Of a stretch of DNA of 64,000 nucleotides, positions 12,011 through 24,593 are shown piece by piece. Position 1 is the stretch's first letter; each line of letters begins with the position of its first letter. The DNA lies in the NCBI GenBank assembly GCA_020543525.1, contig JAHYIO010000037.1, positions 868,001 through 932,000 of the forward strand. The letters are read 5' to 3'. A model generated the notes under the pieces. It searched no databases, was not told the DNA's origin, and saw nothing but the letters and a program-made list of their open reading frames with translations. This DNA comes from Coriolopsis trogii. Lineage: Eukaryota; Basidiomycota; Agaricomycetes; Polyporales; Polyporaceae. The position numbers and the translations under genes are program-made.

Positions 12011-15000
12011 TGCGTGAGACTGGTGTGTGTTGGACGAAGATGTGGGGTCGTTGGGGAGCACAGAGAGAGGGGGGCGCAAGGGAGGAGAATTGTGGTAGTG
12101 AAGGAAGAGAAGACGAGTGGCTTCGCCCCGAGTTGAACTCGTCCGGTTTAGTTCGCCACGCGCGTCCCCCAAATTGAACATCACGTGCCACGCGCCTTCC
12201 TTTGTGCAGCAGGGCACGTGGGCGTGTCCCGGCGCTTCATATTTTGGGCTGTCAGTGTCATGATCAGTGTCTCACTGTCAGGCTTCTTGACTCTTGTTCT
12301 ACCATCGCGGCCATCGGGCGATCCTTGCTCAGTAAGCTCCAGCAACGCCATATTCATCCAGTCTAATTGTACAAGATCGCTCCTTGCTGTGAGTCATCAT
12401 CTCGACCTTGTATACACTGACATGGCATCCACCGTGACGACTCCGAGTCGCCGCTTTCAGTCGAACTCCTGACCCTGGATGCAATAGGCATCTATGGTAC
12501 TTGCCATTCATGTGTACGGACTCCGAGGAGGTAAGTGATACCAATGTGGTCTGTTGCCGCACTAATCACCACGCAACAGCTAGGCCAACTCATGTTCAGC
12601 GTTCATCGTGCGTGCTCCTGGCCGCTGTGTACGGATTAGCGACATTGGCACAACGTGCCGGCGCCGACATTGGGGAGACTTTTCCTCCTCTGCCAGATAA
12701 GTCATAGCCTCGCAGGCCAGGACGCGCCTCGCCCTGATGCAAAAGCGACCGGACTGATGCTTGTGTAAGTATAGTCTACTTCTCTCACCCAACTGCGAGC
12801 TGTACGATTCTAGGCGCACGCAGATCGGGGCGGTGACTGACTATCCCATTCAAAAGGTATTTTCAACTAGATATGTGGTACCGGCATCCTAGGCCCACGA
12901 GGCTCTGGGGGCGCCATGACGTCCACCATATCCCATGCCAATGCATGCTTGCGCCCTCAGAACGACCGACCTCGGATCAAATTTCTCGACTTTCCCAGAG
13001 ACCTCATGTCCGCAGATTCATGACGCTCTATACTACTCCTACCGGGTACCCGAGAAGGCAAGGCACGCACAACGCGACGTTATGACGGCCCTCAGCACTC
13101 CGTCTTTGTCGACTCCTGCCTGCGAGGCGTCCGACGGGCATCGCAAGACGCAGCGCAGGCACTCCGTCACGTCTTGGAGATAAGATACGAGACGTCCAAC
13201 AACCTATACGCGGCCGAGCAGTTGGTGAGAGTCTAACTCTGATACTACACCTCGGACGCTGCTTCTGAATCGCATGTGGCGGCTCGGCTCGCCAGAGGGT
13301 ACGTACACACCGGACTGCGCGTTCCGAGGGTGCAACCACGAAGACTCCGTTACGACGACGAAACGGCAGAAACGCAAGGGAGCTCGTCACCGATGACTAC
13401 TGCACGACGCGGCCTAGCTGTCACTTATATCCGTCGTGCAGGCTCGGGTCCTTATCGCACTTCCCATTGTAGGTCACCAAATACCCTCGCTGGGAAACGC
13501 ACACACGATGTCAAGACTCGCGAGGTGGACGTCGCCTGCGCTGGATCACCGGCCACGGACACGACACGATGGTTCACGGCACTCCCAACACGTTCGCGGA
13601 GTTTCCACCCAATAGCGAGACTATCGTGGCGTCGGGATACGGCCATCTCCCTTCTGGTGCGCCACCCATGTAGTGCGTTGACAGCGTCTCGGTCCTCTCT
13701 GTATGACATGTCTATACCGACCGGCCAATGCGCCATGTGCAGCATGTCCCACCGCCCGTCGTTATCTATGACATATGAGGGAATGGTGTGGCCGGACGTG
13801 AACGGCTATGCCTCTCTAGGACCTTGGCGTCATCTCACGATGTTCTGAATCTCTCGCAATGGCAAGAGGCTGAAGCGCCCTTGAGGTCGAGCGGGTGCCA
13901 CTGAATGGCATGCGGACTGAGCTGCACTGAACATCCACGAAACCCTATGAGCCCGGCGTCGTGGTGAGTCACTGGTCTCTGACTTCCTCGCCTGAACAGC
14001 AGAGGCACCTCAATATGACGGATTCCACTGCCATCAAGACGGACATGAGTCTGAGGCCAGAGCTTCGATCTCACCTCAACGCCTCTCTTGAAGTCGGTCC
14101 ATTTCCGCTTTCTCAGAGTTCGAGTCAACCCGGGCGCATGTAGCCTGTCGCTCCAAGGATACCGGATGCCATACACCGCAACCAGCTCCGTCCCGGGACG
14201 GAGCCTGCTCATGAAGTTCAACCTCCCATGCGCTCTCTCCGTTCCGCGTCCTGATCGTCAAGGTCCCGCCCAGGCTCGAAGCCCGAAGCGACAGTCTGCG
14301 GTCGCTGCCTACGAGCGCGGAGATGTCCGACAGAGTTTAGACGTCGACGTGCCACTGCGTGCTAGTGACTGACAGCGACCGGTCCCATCATACGAGACCG
14401 CGCGCGATCCTCGTCCGACTGACTCGGTATGCCATCCAGTGCTGGGCCACACCCACCCGCGTTTGGACACAGTCGCCGTGCGTCGCAGGCCCCCCACCGC
14501 TACCGCTCCCAGTCTACACGCCGCCGCGCGTTCTACAGATGCCGTACGCGAGGAGAGGCTTCGTGCGAGCGAACCGGATGTGGCGCATAGGAGGGACGCG
14601 CGCACGCTCTCCTCTCAGCTCTCGTAGCTCGGCCTTCCAGTCGCGTGCACGTTCGCCCGGCGGGAGAGCCACGGTCCGCGTCTTATCTGACAGCTGCATA
14701 GTTGCGCTGTCAAGAAGCGTCACACATGCGCTGAGAGGACGACGCCCCGCCCAGCTTGCAGCTTCAACAATGCGCGGGTGCCTGGGTGCGAAGCTGCAAG
14801 GTCATCGGTACAGACTCTCTCCCTCATGGTGACCAGGTCCGTACCCGCCAACCACTGTGGGCTTCAAGGGGCGGCCCAGCGAGGCTCGGCCTGCCCAGCC
14901 ATGTGCAGGTGGATGCCCGTCAGAGATAGGACCAGAGTCCATGGAAAGGTCGGAAACGTACGCTGTGGTTGCAGGGCATCTCCGCTGAGGCACCCTTCTG

Positions 15001-17213
15001 CGGGGGATCGTCAACGACCCAAACGAGCACCGACGGTCGTCCACCCGGCATCGTCATCGCTCTCCGTCCGTTGGCTGTCGCGGTACGAGTCGCGATCGCA
15101 TGACGCCAAAGAGACCAAAGATCGGAGCCTGGGCCCGACAGCACTCGCGCAGACCCTGATGTGTCGTGGTCGTAACTACTCACTTCATAACTCCCCGGGA
15201 GTGTTCAGCAGTCACCAACAAGCACCCGAATCGCGACACACTCGTCCTTCATCGCAGACGAGAATGGGAAAGACAGGTCATCCCGCGTGCGCCCGAACGC
15301 GGACCGGTAGAAGCGGACAGCTTCCGCCTTGCACGGAGGACGAGGACGGGCTTCCTCCACTGAAACCAATGAACGGTCGACGGCCAGCACGCCCGCAGCA
15401 CGTTACGAGCCCGGACCTTGGGGGGAGGGGTGCTTCGACAAGCGTATCGAGATGGTCGTGCGAGCAGGAGAGGAAGAAGGCGGGCCCCAGACGGCGTTTT
15501 GTGTGGCATTATTGCGGGCCTTCTTTCGACTCGCCCCTCCGGTCTTCTCGCGGACGCCCGTACCACGTCTGCCGCAAGCGCGCGCATGAGTGCATAAGAT
15601 CATGACATGCTGGGAGGAGGGGGAACGATGAGATTGTAGATCGTGGTTCGGCACGCGCGAGGAGAGAGTGCGTCCCGCTCTGTGGTCAACGTCAGCTCGC
15701 AGGGCCATGTTGATGCAAAAAAGAGACATGTTGATCTGCTGTGTACGAGGAGCGATCTGGAATGATCTCTGGAAATGTTATCAGCACCCTCATCGACGTC
15801 CATCGCGGCCGAAGGGGCGGAAGTCAGAAGACGCGGACCGGGAATAAAGAATGCAACGATGCAGAAATATATTGCGTCTTTGTTTCCCGACGTCTGGAAC
15901 ACCTGCGATCAGAGGGACAAACGAAGTGGCGAGTCCGCGAGCGAAGATGGAAAAGATTGAAACAATGATATTAATCCGAGGTAGGGACTCGAGAGCGAGA
16001 AAAAGATGGCGGAGTGGTTGCTGCCAGGACTCCCGGGCGCTGGAAGTCCCTGGGATCGCGTCAGGGATGTGTCATTGGGATGGAGATTACTTCCGAAGCT
16101 GAGGGAAGAACTCGTGCATCGAACTCTTGGCCGTTCGTTTGGGATGAGCAGTGATGGTGGAGTGCTCGGGCCTGCGGGCCTGGCAGCTGGGAGATTGGCA
16201 TGATGGACGGTATATTGCGGGGCCCCTCAAAGTCATTACGGGCTTGATTGTGAGCACATGGAGTTCGCGGCTGGAGTTGGGCGCAATCGGCTGATTGGTA
16301 GCTTGCGTTGTTTGCGTGAGTTGCGGGGGTTGTGAGCGACGGCCGGTGCGGCGGTCGGAGGTGCGTGTATGGACTTGGGATATGAAAGGTTGCACCCCAT
16401 AACTTACTCGTATGTCCATCGAGAAGAGTCGTATGTGGCGGAGAGGGCCGGTAGCAGTCCAGAGCTCTAAGACCGGCTTATCTGTACACGCACAAGAGTC
16501 GTGTCTGGATTGTGGGTGGCTGGGAAAGCGCACTGAGGTGACATTATACTACAAGGAGGATAGTTGGGAACACGAGCAAGGAGGTATAGGGCAGTGTGGC
16601 TGAGAACGAGGCGATGGCGAGACAATCGGTGGACTTGGACATCAATGGGGTGGACGTGGAGCGGACGTAGGAGAGATGGCCGGGAAAGATGAGAGGAGAG
16701 GGAGTTGTGGGACTGCCGAGTAGTGTGATAGTAGGTGGGGACGAGGGGGAGAGGAGAGTGGGAGGGGGCGCACCTAGGGCGATGGAGGGAGGAGAGAACG
16801 AGACGCCGGGCGAGGGGAAGATGGGAAGTAGGACCCAGGGGAGAGGACGGGGGAACGGAAGAGTGGGCAGGAAGGGAACGTGCGGAGACGGGCGCCTGGG
16901 AGGGGAGGCTGGAGGACGGGGTTGGTTAAAAGGCTAAACGGTGGCAGTCTCGTCCCCGATTTGCACGCCTAGACCCCGTCTGCTCTCGCTGGCAGCCATC
17001 CTCGTCGCCCGCGCACACCGCGACCTCGTCCACGCGCACCCAGCTTCACGGAGAAACCGTCGCGAGCGAGATCATCCCGAGTGGCAACCATTTGCGCACC
17101 GCTTATTGGCCCCCGTCATTAGACGACCGCCCGCCCTGTCCAAGCCATTACCCGCTCTCCATTCCATCCCTCCTCTTCCCCCTTTCTTCACCTCCCCATC
17201 TTCCCTTGCACCA
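12011..17213. other. Gene-free 5.2-kb region
   Basis: No open frame here shows a recognisable domain, plausible exon joining or codon pattern like the neighbouring genes. The longest frames (13276-13848 and 14778-15605, plus strand) are Arg/Ser/Thr/Pro-rich and overlap equally long frames on the other strand, as expected of GC-rich non-coding DNA. 16.62-16.93 kb is strongly purine-rich (listed separately), and 16.95-17.21 kb is pyrimidine-rich on the plus strand, as is common just before fungal start codons. It may hold long 5' regulatory sequence of the Rheb gene, an unannotated non-coding RNA or decayed repeats. Confidence 0.5.
16610..16935. repeat. Purine-rich (G/A) low-complexity block
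   Basis: The plus strand is dominated by GGGAGAGG-, GAGGGGGAG- and GAAGG-type runs for about 300 nt and then switches sharply to C/T-rich sequence just before the Rheb start. Seen directly; no unit repeats regularly. Confidence 0.65.
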
Positions 17214-18145
17214 TGCCTGGCGACATTCTCAACAAGCGCAAGATCGCCGTCCTCGGTTCGCGCTCAGTAGGTCAGTACAACCCCCCATCTCTTCCACCCG
17301 CCCCTCCACCGCCCGCGCTATGCTCACGGTCCGCTCTTCCCTCCCGTCCCGGCCGCGCCCTCCCCCCAGGCAAGTCCTCGCTCGTCATCCAGTTCATAGA
17401 GAACCACTTCGTCGAGTCCTACTATCCCACCATCGAGGCCGTCTTCAACAAGACCGTCAACTACAAGGGCGTCGACTATGACTGTGACATCATCGACACT
17501 GCCGGTCAGGTACGCCTTCTCGTCTCCCCCCAACACCACCCGTCACCGACCGCTCGCTTTTCTCCCCCCCCCCTCGCTCGACAGGATGAGTACACAATCC
17601 TCAATTCGAAGCACGCTATTGGCATACACGGTTATGTCCTCGTGTACTCTGTAACCAACCACAAGTCGTTCGACATGGTCCAAGTCGTCTACGACAAGAT
17701 CATCAACTTCTGTGGCATGAACTCCATACCATGTGTGATTGTAGGCTCTAAAATAGACCTACAGAACAGGTATGTGTCAAGTTTGGTTTCGTTCGCATTC
17801 CCCCTTGCTCCATAGCCGTCCCTTCCCCGATGGCTTCCTCTTCGTTGCCGCTAGTGATCTGTCGCCCACACCCTGCTTTTCCTCATAGACCATCCAGACA
17901 GGTCCCAACGAAGGAGGGCGAACAGCTCGCCGAGAACCTCGCTGCGGCGCATATAGAGACTAGTGCCAAGGAGAACATCAACGTTTGTAAGTCGCGCACC
18001 CCCTTCCACGTCTAGCGGCGAGAAAGCTCACGGTCGGGGCAACTCTTTCTCAGCGAAAGTATTCGAGCTCTGCCTTGGTGAAATCGAGAAGCGTCAGCCA
18101 AAGAACAAGCCAGAACCACCAAGCTCGGGATGCACCCTCATGTGA
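17214..18145 (+). CDS. RHB1: Rheb-type small GTPase
   Basis: A Ras-superfamily GTPase that acts upstream of TOR in growth control. Five exons (17214-17270, 17370-17509, 17585-17769, 17889-17986, 18054-18145) join in phase. The protein of about 190 residues contains the P-loop GSRSVGKSS, where the residue matching Ras Gly12 is Arg as in Rheb. Switch I includes YYPTIEAVF and switch II includes DTAGQDEYTI. The guanine-specificity motifs are VGSKIDL (the usual N of NKxD is replaced by S) and ETSAKEN. It ends in the CAAX box CTLM, so it is probably farnesylated and membrane-bound. The SKID variant of the NKxD motif is worth noting, because Asn is normally conserved there. Introns 1-3 begin GTCAGT, GTACGC and GTATGT. 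Confidence 0.94.
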
Positions 18146-19885
18146 ACACTGCAAACGTTTCCCGCCAGACTCCAACTCTCTTTTCGCATATACTCATAGA
18201 ACACGTCCCGCATCGCCTGCATACATCTCCCCTAATGGTCGGTTGCTCCTCGGTCTCGGTGCATATTATTCGCCGGTCCCTCACATTGGGTGTCTCTCCT
18301 CCTTTACCAAGCTGCATGCTGCATTCCATTCATCCGCCCCCCATGCACGCCACTTTGCCCCGTCTCCCGTGTCTGTTATCGCTGTGCCCCGCCACTCTTC
18401 CCAATTCCTCCACGTTCCAAGGCTGACACACATCGCTATCATTGGGCCGCATCCTTCTTGTATATCACTGGACATTTTTCCTCCCCCGAATTTCCTTCTC
18501 CCCTGGCTCGCGAACTCGTCCCGGTCCGCTCGTGTACCACCCTGTAAGATCTGCACGTCGCTGTTGTTTTACTCTAGCCCCCATCATTGGGGATGCATCG
18601 CCATACGCCATGTACAGCCTTCCCCAGCGATTCGTAATCCGCCATAAATACTTAGCTTACTTCCCCAATCCCCTGGCCAGTCTCTCAGTCTGCAGGCTCG
18701 GACGTCTCGTCAACCGTACGGTCCGTGTTCGCATCCACGATCCGGCGACCCACCACCGATCCGGGCCATCGTACCTGGATGCGACGCTACGCGCGCACGT
18801 GTACGTACACACCGACAAAGCACGTATGTACGAGTCCGACGTCGCCCCCTTGCATCTGACCGACGCGAACGTTCTGCGCGCAATGCACACGCGAGTCCGG
18901 AGCCCGGACGTGCGCACTGTGTCAGTATTTACCAATTCGCGCCGCTCACGGGTTCGGATCGCGCGCGTCGGATGACCCTCTCTCTCGGGGCCCAGGCCGC
19001 GCGTGTACGCCTATACTCCTTCGTATGTGCATGCAGGAATGGAGAATCTGTGAGTCATGATCCTGTTGGCTAGCCAGTAGGTGCACGTACACGGACCGTC
19101 TGTACCGTCTGCATATGCCAATGCTGACCGACGGTTCCTGGATGCTGATATTCGCTGAGCGCGCACGCTCTAACAGTACTTGGGGATCCCATCGTCCGCT
19201 TGCTCGAAAGTTATGGATCTTGTTCGATGTTCGCCGCAGCGGTGGTCTTCTTCAGGCTCGCGTCCGGGTCATGTCCACTGTACACGCGCATGCACCACCT
19301 GAGCGGTGCCCTCGTACGTCGCTTCGCCGGGCCACTGACAGTACCGCTGAAACTGAGAAGCTCTGCACTCAGGCCTGGCTCGCGAGTTGCCATCTCTGGG
19401 CCACGCGCAAGACGGCAGCCTCAGCAAGTACTGCACGGTACGCATCGGGGCATCGGGCGCGCGCCCCTGCTCGACATTCGACGTTCGACGTCGTCTATTA
19501 CTACCATCACGCGCGAGCAGCTCCATGGCATGCCATGGGTGCCGGTGAGTTCGCTGGAGTCAGGGTGACTACATATACATATGCATGCTATATGACATGG
19601 GTCTTCGCGCAGCCCGCCACTGCGTCGGCGTGTTACATGGTAGTGTACGAGAGCCGCCCGCGAGCGGCTGTGACTCCGCATCTTTCATTCTCTGCAATCG
19701 ACTTTCGTTCTCCCTCTCCTAGTCTGGAATCCCGGATGCTTGCCGTACCAGGGGATGATCCATCCGCGTCCTTGACACACCCAGAATCCCCTCTCGCACA
19801 ACTCCGGACGATGGGATCCATCCGCCGACTCCTCCACTCGCAGCCCGCCTCCGCTCCTCCACGCCATGTCTCGTCAGTCTCGAGC
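18146..19885. other. Intergenic, 1.7 kb, no gene seen
   Basis: Between the convergent Rheb and beta-mannosidase genes. The first 550 nt are pyrimidine-rich on the plus strand. Open frames are Arg/His/Ser/Pro-rich and unlike the neighbours. Nothing else recognised. Confidence 0.5.
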
Positions 19886-22800
19886 TCACGCTGAGCCGTC
19901 CCCGAGGTACCGCGCAGTGACCGGCCGGCCCGCGAGGCCCTGGACCGTCACCACCTGCGGGTCGCCGGGGACGAGGTCGAGCGCCTGGTCCGACCAGACC
20001 GCGTCCTCGGCACCGGGGACCTCGAGCACGACGCCCTTAACCGGCTTCTGGACCGAGAGCGTGAGGGAGGACCCGTCGGCGCCCACGTCGACCTTCAGCC
20101 CGACGGCCTCGGGCGGGGGGAAGTGGATGTACTTGAACGGCTCGGGCCTGGGCAGTGCGGACGTGTGAGTGCGGGGGGGCGAGGCGGCGCCGTCCGACGC
20201 GAACCCAAACCCCCCTCCACGACGACTACGAGGAGGGACACGTGGAGACGCACCAGTTTGCGTATCGGCTCAGGACGGAGCCGTCCGCGTCGAGGAGCCG
20301 CGCGGACACGATGATCGTCTTCGGGACCTCGCTCGCCTTGGTGCGCACCGGCTGGCCAGGCAGCGCGCCCTTCCAGAGCTCCGTCGCCGCGTTCGGCTGG
20401 AGGACGACGTCGAGCGCGAACCGCTCCCGCCAGTCGTCCCTGCCCTCGTCGAGGTCGAACGCGGTGAGCTCGAGCGTCGCGCGCTTCGGCTCGAGCGTGC
20501 TGTTCGTGCCCCACACCTCGAGCGCGGTCTCGACCGTGAAGAACGCGGCGGTGCGCGCGTCCGCGAAGCTCTTGACCTCCTTGCGCGTCATCCCGACCGT
20601 GAAGGGCCGCAGCTCGCGCTTGATGGCGTAGTACGCCGGCTTGGGGCGCAGGAAGTAGTCGACGATCGCCCAAGACGTGACCGGCCAGCAGTCGTTGATC
20701 TGCCCGCACCCACAGCGACCCACGCAGGCCGTGTCCGAGTTGAAGGAATCATCGGGAAACCAGGGGCGCCGACGCGAATGTGCGGGTTCGTCGTGTGGAG
20801 AAGGTGGGGAACGGCGTCAGTTAGAACATTGCCCGGGTCACGCACCGCTCACGAGAGCCCCCTTCTTACCCCTCGGGGGCTTCGCGCGGGCGGTACAAGG
20901 TAGGTTAGCGGACGCTCACCTGCCAGACAAGTGCGCCTGCGGTGTACTCCTTGCCTCTGCCCTTCCAGTTCCGTCGCCAGAGGCGGTAGGCGGACGCGAG
21001 TGTCTCGGCCTGCATGATTTGCGTGTAATACACGTAACTGCGAACGTATACCCATGGACTGTCAGCCATCGCGCCCGCCTATCACTCGGGGACATCATCA
21101 GCCCCGGACGACTGACCTCTCCATGTCGAACGCGTGCTTGAAGTTCTCCATGAGGTACAGCTACCCAAGCGCGTTCGTTGCCCGTCGGAGGTCAAGTGAG
21201 CACCTGGGCTCACACGGAATGAATGGTGCACCGTACCTCGATTCTGCGCTCGAATCCATCCGCCTTGTTGTGGTTGCAGTTCGTCCTGATGACATTGTCA
21301 ATCGGTACGTAATCTCACCGAGCGTCATCTGCGACGGTGTCTATGCGTACCTCGACTGAGGGTATCGTTCCGATTTGTCGCCACCGAACCAATAATCCAC
21401 AGTACGGATGTTTGGGTACCCCTGCCTATGTATAGAATCCAAAATGTTCAGTATGGTCACCCGCGAGACAGAACGTGCACTGACATTCCGAACTCAGAGA
21501 CAAACCGCCCGGCAAGGATGTCCCAGTTGTGCCATGGCTCCTGGGTGCCGTGCCACACGTTCCCTGTGCATAACCTCAGATCAGCTCCCGCTAGAGACTT
21601 CCTTGACATCGCGCGAAAACTCACACTGATGAAGGTCGCCGTAGTTCTTGTCGTTCGTGACCTTGCCGAATCCGCTGTACGGAGAGCTTCGGTGGTAATG
21701 AATGTCGCATAGCCGTTCGACTACCGACGGAAGCACCCGCTCGTAGATGTGTCGTGCGGGGAAGTTCGTCTTCCTGAAATCAGACGTCTCGTCAGAGTAG
21801 TCGAGGTCCAGCTTGAAGGACTCGGCGATCTGATAATCTGCAAGAATTTAATCAGATCGATGGTCCATCGACGACGCGGGACGCTCGCGCGTCGCCCGCT
21901 AACGGCGTGTACGACAAATAGAATGGTCAACGTTCGCACCTTCGTTGTTTCCCGCTGTTGGAGTTTCCGAACGCGGCAGCGAGTCAATGATACGTGTTGT
22001 ACTTCGAGATGGTCTGCGATCACTGACCGAAGATCACGATGGAAGGGTGATGTCTCAACCTCTTCACATTCTGCTCGGCCTCGACCTCGACGGACTTTAC
22101 GAACGATTCGTATGCCGGGTACTATGCGCGCGCGATGAGCATCTGCACATGGAGATTCCGGCAGAGATGCGGGCAACTAATCACCTGACCGCATCCGAAC
22201 ATGAAGTCCTGCCAGACCAAAAGACCGAGCTCTGGACCGGTCCACAGCGTCAGCATCCGTGCGAGAAGGAAAGACAGGAACTGACCGTCACAAATGTCGT
22301 AAAACGCGTCCGCTTCGTAGATTCCTCCGCCCCAGACGCGAACCATGTTCTGGTTGCCATCCACGAGGAGCTGGAGCCATTCCCTGTACTTCTCGGCAGT
22401 CAGTCTGCAAAGGCGGAGCACGAGACCCGTCAGCTGAGCCTTTTGGACAGTGTCGTGAATCCGCGTGCCTGGTGAGGAACGAGTCGGCGGGGATCCAGTT
22501 CGAGCCTGCGCAGAGGGAATAGGTCAGTCGGCGGTGCTCGTGGTCACAGAATCGCCAACTTCCATACCACCACAGAAGACCCTAATATTATTGATCTCGA
22601 ACAAGAAGGAGCGGCCTTCTTGACCTTCCAGCTCGTCCTGGACGACGACCGCCCGGCGGAACGCGAACTTCTGCGTCTTGGTGTCCAGCAGCTTCCCATC
22701 CTAGACGAACATCGCGAAGTCAGCAATGCATGTCGTCATACGTGCATCACTTAGCCACAGCGCAATCCTCACCTTGTCCGTGATCTGGATCACCAGCGAG

Positions 22801-24064
22801 TAGATCGGCTGCTTGCCGTACCCGACGGGGTACCAGAGGTCGAACACGCCCGGGGAGAGCTTGAAATGCGCCTCGGCGTGCTGGCTCTTGATCGGCAGGT
22901 TGCTCTGGCTCACGACCGTCTTGCCCTCAGGATCGCGCACGGAGATGTCCGCGATGCTGTGGTCGTCCTTGGAAAGCTCAAAGGTGACGTCGATGCTCGC
23001 CGCTAGCTTCTCATTCACCCGCGGACGGATGTCGAGATCGGTGATGCGCGTGGCGTACGTTTCGAGGCGGATCGGCTTCCAGGGACCAGCAGTCATGAGT
23101 ATCGGACCTACAAACGCCATGCATGAGTCACTTGGGCGGACAACGCTAGAATCGCATCGGTGTTACCCCAGTCCCACCCATAGCTGGAGGAGTCAAAAGT
23201 GAGCGAAGGGCCGAATTCTGTCGCGACTAGTCGACGTACTTGTATTGTGCCTTGCGCACATGTAGGCGACTCGAGTCACCATTCCAGAGGTTAAGTTTTC
23301 CGTGTTTCTCTTCGATCTCACGTCCCTGTAATGTGCATGTAAGCATCTATGCGTGCTTTGCGTGTTTTCTAACTCGTACTACCTTGCGAAACGCGCTGGC
23401 AAAGGTGAGCACCAAGGTGTTCTCCCCCGCTTTGACGTACTGTTTCGCCGGGACGCGGTGCGCAACGAACTGATTCTCCGTCCTGGCAAGCGAAGAAGCT
23501 AAGTAAAATACGCTCATTGTCTGCAGAGTGCCCGATCGTACTCACTCCAATATCTTGTGGCCGTTCTGACAAGCGTCCGGTCAGCACGCAAACTGAAACG
23601 AGCAGTGGGAAGGCCCAGCAACGCACGAGCTCTACAGTGGCGAAGGTGTCCAAGCCGTCAAATACAAGATCGACGTTCTCGGACGCGACCTCCGCCTCGG
23701 TCGCGGTGAACGTGGTCCTGAAAGCCCACTCGACCTCGCCGATCCCTAAATAAACGTGCCACGCACAGATCAGCGCAATGCCCGTGTCCTCTGTCCAGAT
23801 TTACACAGACGCACATTGGACATCCCATTCGTGCAGTCCAATGAACTAGACACAATCGTCGGAGCAGTCAGCTCCGCGAAAGCGTACTCATGGCGTTGCG
23901 GAACGGTCACCTACCGGGTCTGGGATCCTCTTGTACGCCAACAGCTCGACGTGCACCGTCGTCGGGAAGTTGTACACCGGCAGCCACTCGCCCTCCTTCA
24001 TAGCCTGCCCCCCACCGACCTGGGTGAACGTCCAACCCTCATGCAGTTCTCTCGCCGTCGCCAT
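19886..24064 (-). CDS. Beta-mannosidase, glycoside hydrolase family 2
   Basis: It hydrolyses terminal beta-1,4-mannose from mannan oligosaccharides and N-glycan remnants. The start at 24064 gives [18 protein letters not shown]. There is no signal peptide, so it is probably intracellular like fungal mndB-type enzymes. In order: a jelly-roll N-terminal domain ([51 protein letters not shown]), immunoglobulin-like domains, and a TIM barrel with [20 protein letters not shown] and [13 protein letters not shown]. The acid/base motif AGNNE is encoded on a 15-nt microexon (21940-21954), and the nucleophile lies in FVSEFGM (near 21490). The C-terminal domains contain [20 protein letters not shown]. The stop is TGA at 19888-19886. 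The gene has many introns. The C-terminal exons (19.9-20.7 kb) are more GC-rich than the rest. Confidence 0.93.
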
Positions 24065-24593
24065 CGTACAGAGCTCGGTATCGGTATATCTTCGTCGCCG
24101 CCGCCGCCGTCTGCAGCTGTGTCTCTGGATCTGATAGAGATGGCGTCAGTCGTCGGTGCTGGTGCTGGGAGTGCGCCCCGAATGCCGACGAGCAGCCTCT
24201 GGAGTCCCGGGCCATTTATCCAGGACCGCTCAGTCAGCTGGACGAGAACAGAGTGCGCCGAGGATACGCCGCGTCACAAATCTCTCAAGGCTCGAGGTAC
24301 GATTGCGATCGTGCCGTGAAGCGGCGATCGGACGGTACTCACCAAGCATTAGTACCACTCCCCGCATCCGGATGTAGCGGTCCTGCGCCACCCGTGGCTA
24401 GCGCTCTCTCTGGGCATCGATGACGGTCGACCCACGCACAGACCGCATAGGGCTTGCTTTGAGGCCGACAACATCGATTAGGTAGGTATAGATACAGCAA
24501 ATGCGCACTACGAGCGCACGGTAGCGTACAAAGCACGTGTGGTCGTGAACAGTAAGTAGTAGTACTATATGGTGTACTCTTTCGTAAATAAGT
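24065..24593. other. Intergenic
   Basis: 5' flank of beta-mannosidase and 3' flank of the first MFS gene. No feature recognised; open frames are short and unlike any family I know. Confidence 0.5.

Noticed and set aside
13276..15605. Open frames of 190 and 275 codons on the plus strand
   Set aside because: Arg/Ser/Pro/Thr-rich, overlapped by comparable frames on the other strand, with no domain, no intron logic and no similarity to any family; expected by chance in GC-rich DNA.
20169..20903. 244-codon plus-strand frame opposite beta-mannosidase
   Set aside because: Arg/Val/Asp-rich shadow of the GC-rich C-terminal exons.
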